A DNA stretch of 64,000 nucleotides from Clostridiales bacterium UBA1775 (GCA_002314595.1 DCGP01000032.1:146872-210871), one strand, 5' to 3'. Numbered from the stretch's first letter, positions 43,315 to 51,977 are shown. Translations and numbers: made by a program. Notes: generated from the letters alone by a model not told the origin.

Positions 43315-43338
43315 ATTATGTGCAAAGGGGTTGGTTAT

Positions 43339-43650
43339 TTGGAAAATATCTTTGGAAATAATCTAAATAAATACAGAACACAAAAAGGATTTTCCCAAAA
43401 GGAAGTTGCAAAGCATCTTAACATAGCACAGTCCACATATTCATTGTATGAAAATAGCGAGAGAGAACCAAATATTGAAAAGATTGTAAAAATAGCAAAG
43501 CTGTTTTCAGTGTCAATAGATGACTTGTTTGGCTACAAAACGGAAAAAGACGGAGTAGAGGATTTGTTTGATAAGCTTGACCAACGAGACAAAGGTGAAA
43601 TAATGGGTATTATTAAACAAATGTTAAAAGCAGAAAAATATAGCAAATAA
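43339..43650 (+). CDS. XRE-family repressor-like regulator
   Basis: A 103-residue phage-repressor-type protein: an N-terminal helix-turn-helix (KEVAKHLNIAQSTYSLYENS) and the usual IEKIVKIAKLFSVSIDDLFGY, followed by a short acidic tail. I use TTG 43339, eight bases after AAAGGGG; the frame is open upstream but would cover the promoter and operators. It diverges from the ArpU-terS pair and probably controls that promoter. galT follows 15 bp later on the same strand, so the two may be cotranscribed. Confidence 0.85.
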   Translation: MENIFGNNLNKYRTQKGFSQKEVAKHLNIAQSTYSLYENSEREPNIEKIVKIAKLFSVSIDDLFGYKTEKDGVEDLFDKLDQRDKGEIMGIIKQMLKAEKYSK

Positions 43651-43665
43651 TATAGGAGAACAAAA

Positions 43666-45042
43666 ATGATAAACAAATCTTTAACAGAATTATTAGATTA
43701 TGCAATTAAAAATAATATGATAGAAGCAGAGGATTATGACTATTGTGTAAATAGAATATTAAATCTAATAGGTGGAAATTCCTTTGAAAGAGAAGAGTAT
43801 ACACCACATAATAATATAGAAGAAATTTTATCACCTATTTTAGACTATGCTTTTAATAATGGAAAAATGGAGCTTAATTCAACAACATATCGTGATATTT
43901 TATCCTCTGATATTATGGATGTATTTATGCCAAAGCCGTCAGAATTTACAAAAAAGTTTTACGAAAAATATTCTGTCAGCCCAAAGGAAGCAACAGATTG
44001 GTACTTTAATATTTCAAAGTGTAGTAATTATGTTATGACCGAAAGACTAAAAAAGAATGTTGTATGGAAAACAACTACTGAAAACTACGGAGATTTAGAC
44101 GTTACAATTAACCTTTCTAAACCTGAAAAAGACCCAAAAGAAATTGCAAATGCCAAGGTTGTAGTTAGTTCAGGCTATCCAAAGTGCCTGTTGTGTAAGG
44201 AAAATGTTGGCTTTGAGGGCAACGCTAATCATCCACCAAGGGCAAACCATAGAATTATTCCAATGAAAATTGCCGGTGAGGATTGGTGCTTGCAATACTC
44301 ACCTTATGGATATTATAACGAGCATTGTATTTTGTTTAATGCAGGCCACGAACCAATGAAGATAACAAGCAAAACTTTTGAAAGATTGTTGTCATTTGTT
44401 GAAAAGTTTCCTCATTATTTTATAGGCTCAAATGCAGATTTACCCATTGTAGGTGGCTCAATTTTAACACATGACCACTACCAAGGTGGTAATTATGAAT
44501 TTCCAATGGCAAAATGTGGCTCACGCTTTGGTGTAAAATTTGAAGGGTTTGATGACGTAACTGCTTATGTTGTAGATTGGTCGTTATCAACAATACGAAT
44601 TATCGGAAGGGATAAATCAAGACTTTTACAGCTTGCAAGTAAAATATTGGAAAGTTGGAGAAATTATTCAGATGAGGACAATGAAATAATAGCGTATACA
44701 GACGCACCACATAATACAATTACACCTATTGCAAGAATGAGAAATGGCAATTTTGAACTTGATTTGGTGCTTCGTAATAACAGAACAAACGAGAAATGCC
44801 CATACGGTATATTCCACGCTCAAGAGGAATATCGCCATATTAAAAGGGAAAATATCGGTTTAATTGAAGCAATGGGACTTGCAGTTTTACCATCAAGGCT
44901 AACAAAGGAGTACGACCTGACAGATGCAAAAAAAGAAGAAATAGGTCAAATCTTTGGAAAGATTTTAGAAAATTGTGGAGTGTTTAAAAATACTGATAAG
45001 GGCAACGATGGAATTAGAAAATTTGTAAAATCAGTAAAATAA
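43666..45042 (+). CDS. galT: Galactose-1-phosphate uridylyltransferase
   Basis: A 458-residue class II GalT, the Firmicutes version. The active-site His-x-His-x-Gln is in LTHDHYQGG, and the nucleotide region ANHRIIPMKIAGEDW is conserved. It exchanges UDP between glucose-1-P and galactose-1-P in the Leloir pathway. It starts 15 bp after the XRE gene with AGGAG. galK is 7.7 kb downstream, separated by pyrimidine, phage and sigma genes, so the pathway genes are not contiguous here. Confidence 0.95.
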   Translation: MINKSLTELLDYAIKNNMIEAEDYDYCVNRILNLIGGNSFEREEYTPHNNIEEILSPILDYAFNNGKMELNSTTYRDILSSDIMDVFMPKPSEFTKKFYEKYSVSPKEATDWYFNISKCSNYVMTERLKKNVVWKTTTENYGDLDVTINLSKPEKDPKEIANAKVVVSSGYPKCLLCKENVGFEGNANHPPRANHRIIPMKIAGEDWCLQYSPYGYYNEHCILFNAGHEPMKITSKTFERLLSFVEKFPHYFIGSNADLPIVGGSILTHDHYQGGNYEFPMAKCGSRFGVKFEGFDDVTAYVVDWSLSTIRIIGRDKSRLLQLASKILESWRNYSDEDNEIIAYTDAPHNTITPIARMRNGNFELDLVLRNNRTNEKCPYGIFHAQEEYRHIKRENIGLIEAMGLAVLPSRLTKEYDLTDAKKEEIGQIFGKILENCGVFKNTDKGNDGIRKFVKSVK

Positions 45043-45066
45043 AATAACAAAATATATCAAAATCTG

Positions 45067-45095
45067 TTGACATTTGACACAAGATATGGTATTAT
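45067..45095 (+). promoter_or_regulatory. uraA promoter
   Basis: TTGACA (45067-45072), 17-bp spacer, TATTAT (45090-45095). A 140-nt leader follows. Confidence 0.8.
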
Positions 45096-45118
45096 ATTAA
45101 AGGTAAATATGATATCTT

Positions 45119-45201
45119 TAATCTGATGCAGAGACGTCGGCAAGATTAGTATTTTAACAGAGAATCTATGCTCTTGTCTTTGCAGACAAGGGCATTTTTT
45201 T
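45119..45201 (+). promoter_or_regulatory. PyrR-type attenuator in uraA leader
   Basis: A stem TAATCT/AGATTA (45119-45148) presents a loop with CAGAGA and GGCAAG, resembling the PyrR binding loop. A 12-bp terminator stem (45168-45179 with 45184-45195) and T7 follow. Uridine nucleotides with PyrR would favour termination. pyrR itself is the next gene but one feature downstream of uraA. Confidence 0.75.
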
Positions 45202-45240
45202 AATTAAAGCTATCATAAATAATTAAAAGGAGAATATATT

Positions 45241-46662
45241 ATGGAAAATCAAAACGACGCAATTTATGACGCTCGCGAACTTGGAGTTGGCAGAATGCTT
45301 GTACTTGGTGTACAACATATGTTTGCAATGTTTGGTGCAACAGTTTTAGTACCACTTTTAACAGGACTTAACATTGCAACAACATTACTAATGGCAGGTT
45401 TAGGAACGTTACTATTCCACTTGATTTCAAAAATGAAGGTTCCTGCATTTTTAGGTTCATCATTTGCATTTTTAGGTGGATATGCAGCAGTAGCACCTAT
45501 GGCAGGTAACGGAGAAATGACTAATGCGCAGCTTTTACCTTATGCAGGTTTAGGTGTAGCGTGCGCAGGTCTTGTTTACTTAATTTTAGCAGGCTTAATT
45601 AAGGCTGTTGGCATTAAAAAGGTTATGAAGTTCTTCCCACCGGTAGTTACAGGGCCTATCATTATTTCAATCGGTTTAGGTCTTGCAGGCAGTGCAGTAA
45701 GTAACTGCTCAGCAAACTGGTTAATCGCAGTTCTTGCTCTTGCAATAGTTGTTGTTTTTAACATTTGGGGTAAGGGAATGACAAAGATTATTCCAATCCT
45801 TTTAGGTGTATTTGGTTCATGCTTAATTGCAGCAATCTTAGCACTTACATGTGGTAGTAGTGTAGTAGTTAACGATGTAGAATATATTGCAATTGCAGGC
45901 AATCCAAACCTACTATTGTTCTCAAAAGAAGCACTTAAACAACTAACATCAGCAGCTTGGATTGGTTTGCCGGTTAAATGGGACGGCACAGTATTTGGTG
46001 GTGTTGATTGGTCAAATACTTCACTAATTATCAGTTCAATTATTGCAATTGTTCCAATCGCACTTGCAACAATGATGGAACATATCGGTGATATTTCAGC
46101 TATCAGCTCAACAGTTAACAGAAACTTCATTGCGGACCCGGGTCTACACAGAACATTAACAGGCGACGGACTTGCTACAACATTGTCAGCATTATTCGGT
46201 GGTCCTGCTAATACAACATACGGTGAGAACACAGGGGTACTTGCTCTTTCAGAAGTTTATGACCCACGTGTTATTAGAATTGCAGCAGGCTTTGCAGTAA
46301 TTTTATCATTCTCACCAAAGTTTGAAGCACTAATTAACTTAATTCCAACAGCAGTAATCGGTGGTATTTCATTTATTCTATATGGTATGATTTCAGCAAT
46401 CGGTGTTAGAAACGTAGTTGAAAATAAAGTTGACTTTACAAAGAGCCGTAACCTTATTATTGCTGCAATCATCTTGGTATCAGCATTAGGCTTAGGTACA
46501 GCAGCAACATTCTCAATTGGTTCAATCACAATTTCATTATCAGCATTAGCAGTTGCATCAATTGCAGGTATCGTGTTAAATGCTGTTCTACCGGGTAAGG
46601 ATTACGAATTTGGCAAGGATTCTAAAGCAGATGACGCCTTAGATTTAGGCAGATACGAATAA
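45241..46662 (+). CDS. uraA: Uracil permease
   Basis: A 473-residue NCS2 family nucleobase transporter with about 14 membrane segments. Hallmarks are GVQHMFAMFGATVLVPLLTG, the substrate-site region MMEHIGDISAISS and GGPANTTYGENTGVLALS, the uracil-branch signature. It imports uracil by proton or ion symport. Control by the upstream attenuator and closeness to pyrR support pyrimidine rather than xanthine specificity. Ribosome site AAAGGAG. Confidence 0.95.
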   Translation: MENQNDAIYDARELGVGRMLVLGVQHMFAMFGATVLVPLLTGLNIATTLLMAGLGTLLFHLISKMKVPAFLGSSFAFLGGYAAVAPMAGNGEMTNAQLLPYAGLGVACAGLVYLILAGLIKAVGIKKVMKFFPPVVTGPIIISIGLGLAGSAVSNCSANWLIAVLALAIVVVFNIWGKGMTKIIPILLGVFGSCLIAAILALTCGSSVVVNDVEYIAIAGNPNLLLFSKEALKQLTSAAWIGLPVKWDGTVFGGVDWSNTSLIISSIIAIVPIALATMMEHIGDISAISSTVNRNFIADPGLHRTLTGDGLATTLSALFGGPANTTYGENTGVLALSEVYDPRVIRIAAGFAVILSFSPKFEALINLIPTAVIGGISFILYGMISAIGVRNVVENKVDFTKSRNLIIAAIILVSALGLGTAATFSIGSITISLSALAVASIAGIVLNAVLPGKDYEFGKDSKADDALDLGRYE

Positions 46663-46674
46663 TATTTTAAACAT

Positions 46675-46702
46675 AAAAGACCTCTTTTGAGGTCTTTTTT
46701 GC
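46675..46702 (+). terminator. uraA terminator
   Basis: AAAAGACCTC and GAGGTCTTTT pair around TTTT and continue into a T-run. Confidence 0.9.
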
Positions 46703-46766
46703 TTTAAGTTGCATTTTTAGATAATTTGTGATACAATATCATTACTAATCAATAAAAGGTGATATT

Positions 46767-47303
46767 ATGAAGTTTAAGTCAGAAATATTAGATGAAACTA
46801 CAATGGCACGTTCCATTACACGTATTGCACATCAAATCATTGAGAAAAATGATAATGTTGACAATTTGTGCATAGTTGGAATTAAAACAAGGGGTGTACC
46901 CTTTGGTAAAGTAATTGCCAAAGCTATTGAAAAAATAGAGGGTAAAAATGTAAACGTAGGCACATTGGATATTACATTATATCGTGATGATTTATCTACG
47001 GTTGCCGACTATCCCATTGTTAATAATACTGAAATTGACTTTGATGTTAATAATAAAGTAGTTATTTTAGTAGATGATGTTATCTACACAGGCAGAACCG
47101 TTCGTAGTGCATTAGAGGCAATAATAAAGCTTGGTAGACCGTCGGCAATCCAGCTTGCAGTAATGGTAGACAGAGGACATAGGGAATTACCGATTAGACC
47201 TGACTTCGTAGGCAAAAATGTTCCAACGTCCCATAACGAGCTTATAAGAGTAAATTTTGCTGAAACCGATGGTAAAAATAACGTAGAGTTATTTGATAAA
47301 TAA
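46767..47303 (+). CDS. pyrR: PyrR regulator / uracil phosphoribosyltransferase
   Basis: A 178-residue bifunctional protein that binds pyr mRNA leaders in response to UMP/UTP and has weak uracil phosphoribosyltransferase activity. The PRPP loop VVILVDDVIYTGRTVRSAL and the N-terminal LDETTMARSITRIAHQI are diagnostic. Its likely local target is the uraA leader. A uraA terminator separates the two, and pyrR probably uses a separate promoter near 46725. Terminator at 47316. Confidence 0.95.
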   Translation: MKFKSEILDETTMARSITRIAHQIIEKNDNVDNLCIVGIKTRGVPFGKVIAKAIEKIEGKNVNVGTLDITLYRDDLSTVADYPIVNNTEIDFDVNNKVVILVDDVIYTGRTVRSALEAIIKLGRPSAIQLAVMVDRGHRELPIRPDFVGKNVPTSHNELIRVNFAETDGKNNVELFDK

Positions 47304-47315
47304 ATATATTCATTA

Positions 47316-47351
47316 AATAGACTGAAACAATTTGTTTCAGCCTATTTTTTT
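47316..47351 (+). terminator. pyrR terminator
   Basis: AATAGACTGAAAC pairs with GTTTCAGCCTATT (one mismatch) and is followed by seven T. Confidence 0.85.
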
Positions 47352-47699
47352 ATGTCTGTGCATTTTATATTCTGCACATTTTGTGTTCTGTACATTTTTC
47401 CACAAATGTATTAAGGGCTGCAGAAAATAGTGCAGAATGAACAAACTGAGCCAAACCATAAGGTTTGGGCACCCGAAGGCGTATGAGATACGCCGAGAGG
47501 CGAAGTTTGTTTATAACATAAAGTTTTATAAAACTATCAAAATTTATCTAACTTATTAAATTTAATTACATTATTTTAAAACAAATTGTTAATTTTATTT
47601 TTTTCTCTTTATGTGTTCTGCACATTTTTCTGTAACCCGACTTTTGCCAATAATTTCATGTTTTTATGTGTTATTATTTGGTGGAAAGGAGGTGATTAT
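47352..47699. other. Intergenic region with direct repeats and structured element
   Basis: A 348-bp region without a gene. A 19-bp direct repeat (TGTGTTCTG-Y-ACATTTTTC) occurs at 47382-47400 and 47612-47630 with one difference and brackets the 91-bp structured repeat at 47422-47512. Sequence between 47513 and 47600 is very AT-rich. The layout resembles a small insertion, though the 230-bp separated repeats could also be older host sequence. Confidence 0.6.
47422..47512 (+). repeat. 91-bp structured repeat, copy A
   Basis: The ends pair (47439-47447 with 47504-47512), enclosing two perfect hairpins: CCAAACC/GGTTTGG (47451-47457, 47462-47468) and GGCGTAT/ATACGCC (47478-47484, 47488-47494). It shares its first 10 bases, CAAA-TGAG, ACCC-GG-GTAT and the last 17-base block with copy B at 22053-22143 (minus), and has the same length. 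Confidence 0.7.
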
Positions 47700-49001
47700 A
47701 TGGATATTCAAATAACAAAAAAGCAGGAAAAATTTATTGAGTCAAATGCAAATGAAGTGCTGTTTGGTGGTGCAGCCGGAGGTGGAAAGAGTTACGGACA
47801 AGTTGTAGATGCATTACTCTATGCTCTTAAATACCCAAAGTCAAAACAGATTATATTTCGTAGAACCTTCCCTGAATTAGACAAGTCAATTATACGTACT
47901 GTATTAGAGCTGTACCCAAGAAAGATATTTAGTTATAACAGTTCATCACATACAGGACGATTTACTAACGGTAGCATTATAGATTTCGGATACTGCGACA
48001 ATGAAAATGATGTATATAAATATCAATCTGCCGAGTTTGATGTTATAAGGTTTGACGAATTAACTCACTTTACAGAGGATATATACATATATTTAATTTC
48101 ACGACTTCGTGGTGCAAATGATTTTCCAAAGTCGGTTAAGTCAAGTACTAATCCCGGTGGTGTTGGTCATACTTGGGTTAAGGAAAGATTTATTGATATA
48201 GGAGAAGCAGACAAGCTACACTCCTTTGATAGTGGCACAAGAATATTTATTCCGTCAAAGGTGCAGGACAACAAGTTTCTAATGGAAAAGGACAAGGACT
48301 ATATTAAGAGGCTTGAAAATCTTGATGATAAAAACAAGAAGGCTCTTTTATATGGTGATTGGGATATATTTGACGGACAATACTTTGAGGAGTTTAACAG
48401 AGATATTCACGTTATAAAGCCGTTTGACATTCCAAGTGAATGGAGAGTATACCGAGCAATTGACTATGGTTTGGACTGTTTGGCTTGTATTTGGGTAGCC
48501 ATAAACTCAATAGGTGAGATGTTTGTATTTAGGGAATATGCAGAGCCTAACAAGATAATCTCCGATGGATGCAAGGACATTATTGATTTAACAAACGAGG
48601 AAATTCACACAACCTATGCTCCCCCGGATTTATGGAGTAGGTCCCAAGAGAGTGGCAAGTCAAGAGCCGAATTATTTAGGCAAGGTGGCTTAAACATTCA
48701 AAAGAGCAATAATAATCGTGTTGATGGTTGGATGTCCTTAAAAGAGTTATTTAAAGGAACAGAGCCAAAGCTGAAAATATTCTCTAATTGTAATCAACTA
48801 ATCAAATGTATTTCTTCAATACAGCACGATGCAAAGAAGCCTGATGATTGTGCTACACAACCACACGATATAACACACTTGTGTGATGCATTAAGATATT
48901 TCGGTGTAATGCACAGCAGAGGGAACAGTATAACAAAAGTAAAAAATCAAAAATCCTCATTCGTAGGGGATAATGTAACAAAATTTATAAGGAGGAATTA
49001 A
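47700..49001 (+). CDS. terL: Phage large terminase subunit
   Basis: A 433-residue packaging motor. ATPase domain: Walker A GGAAGGGKS at 23-31 and Walker B FDVIRFDE at 113-120. RNase-H-like nuclease: Asp255 in RAIDYGLD, Asp310 in APPD and Asp396 in HLCDALRY. All catalytic residues are intact. The start at 47700 has AGGAGGTGA; the frame extends upstream without support. No small terminase precedes it; the only one is 5 kb away in the opposite orientation. Confidence 0.93.
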   Translation: MDIQITKKQEKFIESNANEVLFGGAAGGGKSYGQVVDALLYALKYPKSKQIIFRRTFPELDKSIIRTVLELYPRKIFSYNSSSHTGRFTNGSIIDFGYCDNENDVYKYQSAEFDVIRFDELTHFTEDIYIYLISRLRGANDFPKSVKSSTNPGGVGHTWVKERFIDIGEADKLHSFDSGTRIFIPSKVQDNKFLMEKDKDYIKRLENLDDKNKKALLYGDWDIFDGQYFEEFNRDIHVIKPFDIPSEWRVYRAIDYGLDCLACIWVAINSIGEMFVFREYAEPNKIISDGCKDIIDLTNEEIHTTYAPPDLWSRSQESGKSRAELFRQGGLNIQKSNNNRVDGWMSLKELFKGTEPKLKIFSNCNQLIKCISSIQHDAKKPDDCATQPHDITHLCDALRYFGVMHSRGNSITKVKNQKSSFVGDNVTKFIRRN

Positions 49002-49002
49002 A

Positions 49003-49233
49003 ATGACAGTATCAATAGTATGTATAGTATCATTTGTATGTGGCTTTGTAGTCTATCGCATAGGCTTGTACGATGGTCAACGTGTAAAGGACGGCGGTAG
49101 AATAAAGCCAATACTTAAAAAGAAAAGAACCCCAAATGAAAAAGAAACAAAAATAGTAAAAGGCATAAATAATATAATAAGTTATGCAAACCGTAAATCA
49201 AAGGAGATGAATAACAGTGAACAAATCAACTGA
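49003..49233 (+). CDS. Small phage-linked membrane protein
   Basis: A 76-residue protein with one N-terminal membrane helix (about residues 3-20, SIVCIVSFVCGFVVY) and a basic tail (KPILKKKRTPNEKETK). It starts 1 bp after terL with AGGAGG and overlaps the portal start by 17 bp. No known function; small membrane or basic ORFs are often found between terL and portal in Clostridial phages. Confidence 0.65.
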   Translation: MTVSIVCIVSFVCGFVVYRIGLYDGQRVKDGGRIKPILKKKRTPNEKETKIVKGINNIISYANRKSKEMNNSEQIN

Positions 49234-50749
49234 TATTTGGCAAGAGTACGAGAACGGAGTTGAGTTTAAAAGAAGAATAGACTACTATAATACAGTAGAC
49301 GAAAATTATAAATACTTTCAAGGGGACCAGTGGGGCAACACCGAAAGTGAAGGTTTGCCCACACCTGTGTTCAATGTTATAAAGCCGGTAATTCGCTACA
49401 AGGTATCAACAATTATGCAAAACGATACTAAAATCCGATACATAAGCGATAATACAACCGACAAGGAATATAAATTTTTAAACGAAGTAACGTCATTGCT
49501 TTCAGACTATTCCGAAAACTTGTGGGACAAATTAAAAATGGACTTTCACAACGAAAACTTGTTGCAGGACGGAGCAATTACAGGCAACGGTTTTTCATAT
49601 TTTTATATTGATGACAAAACAAAGGAAATTAAAATTGAACAAATTGACGGAACAAATATTTATCCTGCCAATCCTAATGTGCCATCAATAGAGGACCAAA
49701 GCTATATTATAGTAGCATTTCGCAGAAGCTGTGAAGAAGTAAGAGGTGAAGCAAAGAAATTTAATATTAAAGAACTTGACCTTATTGCTCCCGATACGGA
49801 AAATAACCAATTTGCAGGCAAGGAAAGTAAAATAGAAATTAAAGATAGTGATATGTGCACAGTTCTTCTAAAAATGTGGAAGGACAAAAATACAGGTACG
49901 GTACACTATTCTAAATCAACGAAATCCTGTGTGTATATAGAAGATGTAGATTTGGAAATAAAGCGTTACCCAATTGCAATGATGACGTGGGAAAACAAGA
50001 AAAATTGTTTCTTTGGTGTGTCAGACGTAACGGGTTTAATTCCAAACCAAGACTATATCAACACAATAGCAGCAATGATTATGGCATCTACAACCTTTAC
50101 GGCATTTCCAAAGATGGTATATAACGAAGATTACGTTGATAATCCAAATAATAATGTAGGTGAAGCAATAGGCGTAAATGGTTCAAGCTTGCCAATCAAA
50201 GACATTATATCATACATATCGCCACAGTCAACATCGTCAGATGTGTTTAATATGTTTGACAAAACTATTGAATTAACCAAGGAACTTATGGGTGCAAATG
50301 ATAACGCACTTGGTGATATAGATGTAAGCACAACAAGTGGTAGAGCAATTATGGCAGTAATGGAACAGACTGCATTACCCCTTGAAAGTGTAAAACGCAG
50401 GTTCTATAACTACCTTGAAGATGTGGCGCTTATCTGGGCAGAACTTTGGAGATGCAGTAACACAAAATCAAAGCCGGTAATAGTTAAGGACGAAAACGGA
50501 ATGGACAAGGTTTATTACATTTCTGCAAAGGCATTTCAAAAATTACTTTTAGACACTCGTATTGAAATCGGCCCATCTTCAAGATGGAGCGAGGTGGCGT
50601 TGCTTAAAACATTGGAAAATCTTCTTACAGGTGGATATATTCCATTTGAATGGTATGTAGCCTTGTTGCCTGAAAACAGTGGCTTGCCAAAGAGCAAACT
50701 GATTGAACTTATTGAATCAACACAAACAGCAGAACAAATTGTTAAATAG
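49217..50749 (+). CDS. Phage portal protein
   Basis: A 510-residue portal-family protein. The start region DENYKYFQGDQWG, VIKPVIRYKVSTIMQND and the C-terminal RWSEVALLKTLENLL are typical of Clostridial phage portals, which form the dodecameric ring that docks the terminase. GTG start at 49217, with AAGGAG. Length fits a complete protein. No head protease, scaffold or major capsid gene follows; instead the sigH operon lies head-on at 50879. Confidence 0.85.
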   Translation: MNKSTDIWQEYENGVEFKRRIDYYNTVDENYKYFQGDQWGNTESEGLPTPVFNVIKPVIRYKVSTIMQNDTKIRYISDNTTDKEYKFLNEVTSLLSDYSENLWDKLKMDFHNENLLQDGAITGNGFSYFYIDDKTKEIKIEQIDGTNIYPANPNVPSIEDQSYIIVAFRRSCEEVRGEAKKFNIKELDLIAPDTENNQFAGKESKIEIKDSDMCTVLLKMWKDKNTGTVHYSKSTKSCVYIEDVDLEIKRYPIAMMTWENKKNCFFGVSDVTGLIPNQDYINTIAAMIMASTTFTAFPKMVYNEDYVDNPNNNVGEAIGVNGSSLPIKDIISYISPQSTSSDVFNMFDKTIELTKELMGANDNALGDIDVSTTSGRAIMAVMEQTALPLESVKRRFYNYLEDVALIWAELWRCSNTKSKPVIVKDENGMDKVYYISAKAFQKLLLDTRIEIGPSSRWSEVALLKTLENLLTGGYIPFEWYVALLPENSGLPKSKLIELIESTQTAEQIVK

Positions 50750-50811
50750 CCACACTTTTTAGGTGTGCTTACTAAATTTTATCATCCTAGGTGTAGTTGT
50801 TACAAAAATAA

Positions 50812-50846
50812 AAGGCTTAAACCAAAACGGTTTAAGCCTTAATATT
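50812..50846. terminator. Bidirectional terminator between portal and sigH operons
   Basis: AAGGCTTAAACC (50812-50823) pairs with GGTTTAAGCCTT (50829-50840), loop AAAAC, with T-run on the plus strand and U-rich tail on the minus strand. Confidence 0.88.
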
Positions 50847-50878
50847 TTTTGCTTGATGTCGATAGTACAAAATAGCAA

Positions 50879-51169
50879 TTATGCTTCTTCTGATTCTTTC
50901 ATCTGAGCAAAGCATTCGCTGCAATAGATAGGACGGTCATTCTTTGGTTTGAATGGAACCTTTGCCTCTCCACCGCAATTTGCGCAAACTGCAGTGTGCA
51001 TTTCTCTTGAAGCCTTGATAGCTTCTTTACGAGCAACACGGCAATCCTTACATCTTGTTGGTTCGTTTTGGAATCCTTTTTCAGCATAGAATTCTTGTTC
51101 TCCAGCTGTAAAAACGAATTCGTTTCCGCAATCCTTGCATACTAATGTTTTGTCTTCGTACATAACCAT
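50879..51169 (-). CDS. Zinc-ribbon protein
   Basis: A small protein of 96 residues with four Cys pairs: CKDCG, CKDC, CANCG and CSEC, two zinc-ribbon modules joined by a short basic linker. N-terminal EDKTLVCKDCGNEFVFTAGE belongs to a widespread Clostridial zinc-ribbon family. An alternative ATG at 51163 removes two residues; the upstream hydrophobic extension to 51235 lacks a ribosome site. It is 72 bp after sigH on the same strand and probably cotranscribed. Function unknown. Confidence 0.75.
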   Translation of the reverse strand: MVMYEDKTLVCKDCGNEFVFTAGEQEFYAEKGFQNEPTRCKDCRVARKEAIKASREMHTAVCANCGGEAKVPFKPKNDRPIYCSECFAQMKESEEA

Positions 51170-51241
51170 AATACCTCTCTTTAAATAAATTGCTATTTTT
51201 ACTCCGGTCAAAAGTAATAATAGTATAAAAAGCACTTTGTG

Positions 51242-51856
51242 CTAATTATCAAATTCAATTTTGCTTAGCTTTTTCTTGATTCTCTGTAAAGCGTTATCAA
51301 TAGCCTTTTTTGAAGTTTTAAGACTATGTGCAATATCAATATAAGAAGCACCGTCTAAAAACAAATCAACAACAGATTTTTCAAATTCACTTAAATCCCT
51401 GAAAATCAATTCCCGAAGCTCTCTTTTGTTTTCGTCTAAAATGTATATTTCCTCAGGGTCAAGACTTTTGCCGAGCTGAATAACGTTTAAAAGAGTAGAC
51501 TCAAAATCATCCTCATCAACAGGCTTATCAATAGAAACATAGCCGTTAAGGGGAGTGTGCTTTATCCTGTTAGCAGTACGTATAGCAGTTAGTATATGCC
51601 TTGTAATACATACATCAGCAAAGGCACTAAAAGTAATTCCCTTTTCAATATCAAAATCCCTGATAGCCTTGTATAGTCCAATCATACCTTCTTGAACTAT
51701 ATCGTCGCCTTCTGCACCGATAAGGAAATAAGCCCTTGCTTTTATTTTGACTACATTTTTATATCGATTCAGCAACGTATCCTCAGCATCGAGATTTCCG
51801 TCTCGATATAATTTTATCAAGTCCTCATCTTTTAGAGTATTAAGGTTATTTTGCAT
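51242..51856 (-). CDS. sigH: Stage 0 sporulation sigma factor SigH
   Basis: A 204-residue sigma factor for the onset of sporulation and stationary-phase genes. Region 2 is a near-perfect family match, ARAYFLIGAEGDDIVQEGMI then GLYKAIRDFD, and region 4 ends YIDIAHSLKTSKKAIDNALQ. Length agrees with Spo0H. It is the first gene of a two-gene unit with the zinc-ribbon protein. Ribosome site AAAGGAG. Confidence 0.95.
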   Translation of the reverse strand: MQNNLNTLKDEDLIKLYRDGNLDAEDTLLNRYKNVVKIKARAYFLIGAEGDDIVQEGMIGLYKAIRDFDIEKGITFSAFADVCITRHILTAIRTANRIKHTPLNGYVSIDKPVDEDDFESTLLNVIQLGKSLDPEEIYILDENKRELRELIFRDLSEFEKSVVDLFLDGASYIDIAHSLKTSKKAIDNALQRIKKKLSKIEFDN

Positions 51857-51977
51857 ATTATACTCCTTTAATACATTATTACTATATTATTATATTATTT
51901 TTTGTTATAATCTGTCAAGTATTTTGTTTGCTTTTAGATAATTTTTGTGCTATAATAACAAAAAGAGGTGGTAGTTT

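Noticed and set aside
43210..43338. Upstream extension of the XRE regulator
   Set aside because: It would be translated from DNA holding the operators and promoter; TTG 43339 has a proper ribosome site and gives the normal XRE N-terminus.
47586..47699. Upstream extension of terL to 47586
   Set aside because: A hydrophobic extension without a ribosome site; AGGAGGTGA directly precedes ATG 47700, which starts the family homology.
42379..50749. Complete prophage
   Set aside because: No integrase, replication, capsid, tail or lysis genes; the phage-type genes are in two blocks of opposite orientation with host genes between.
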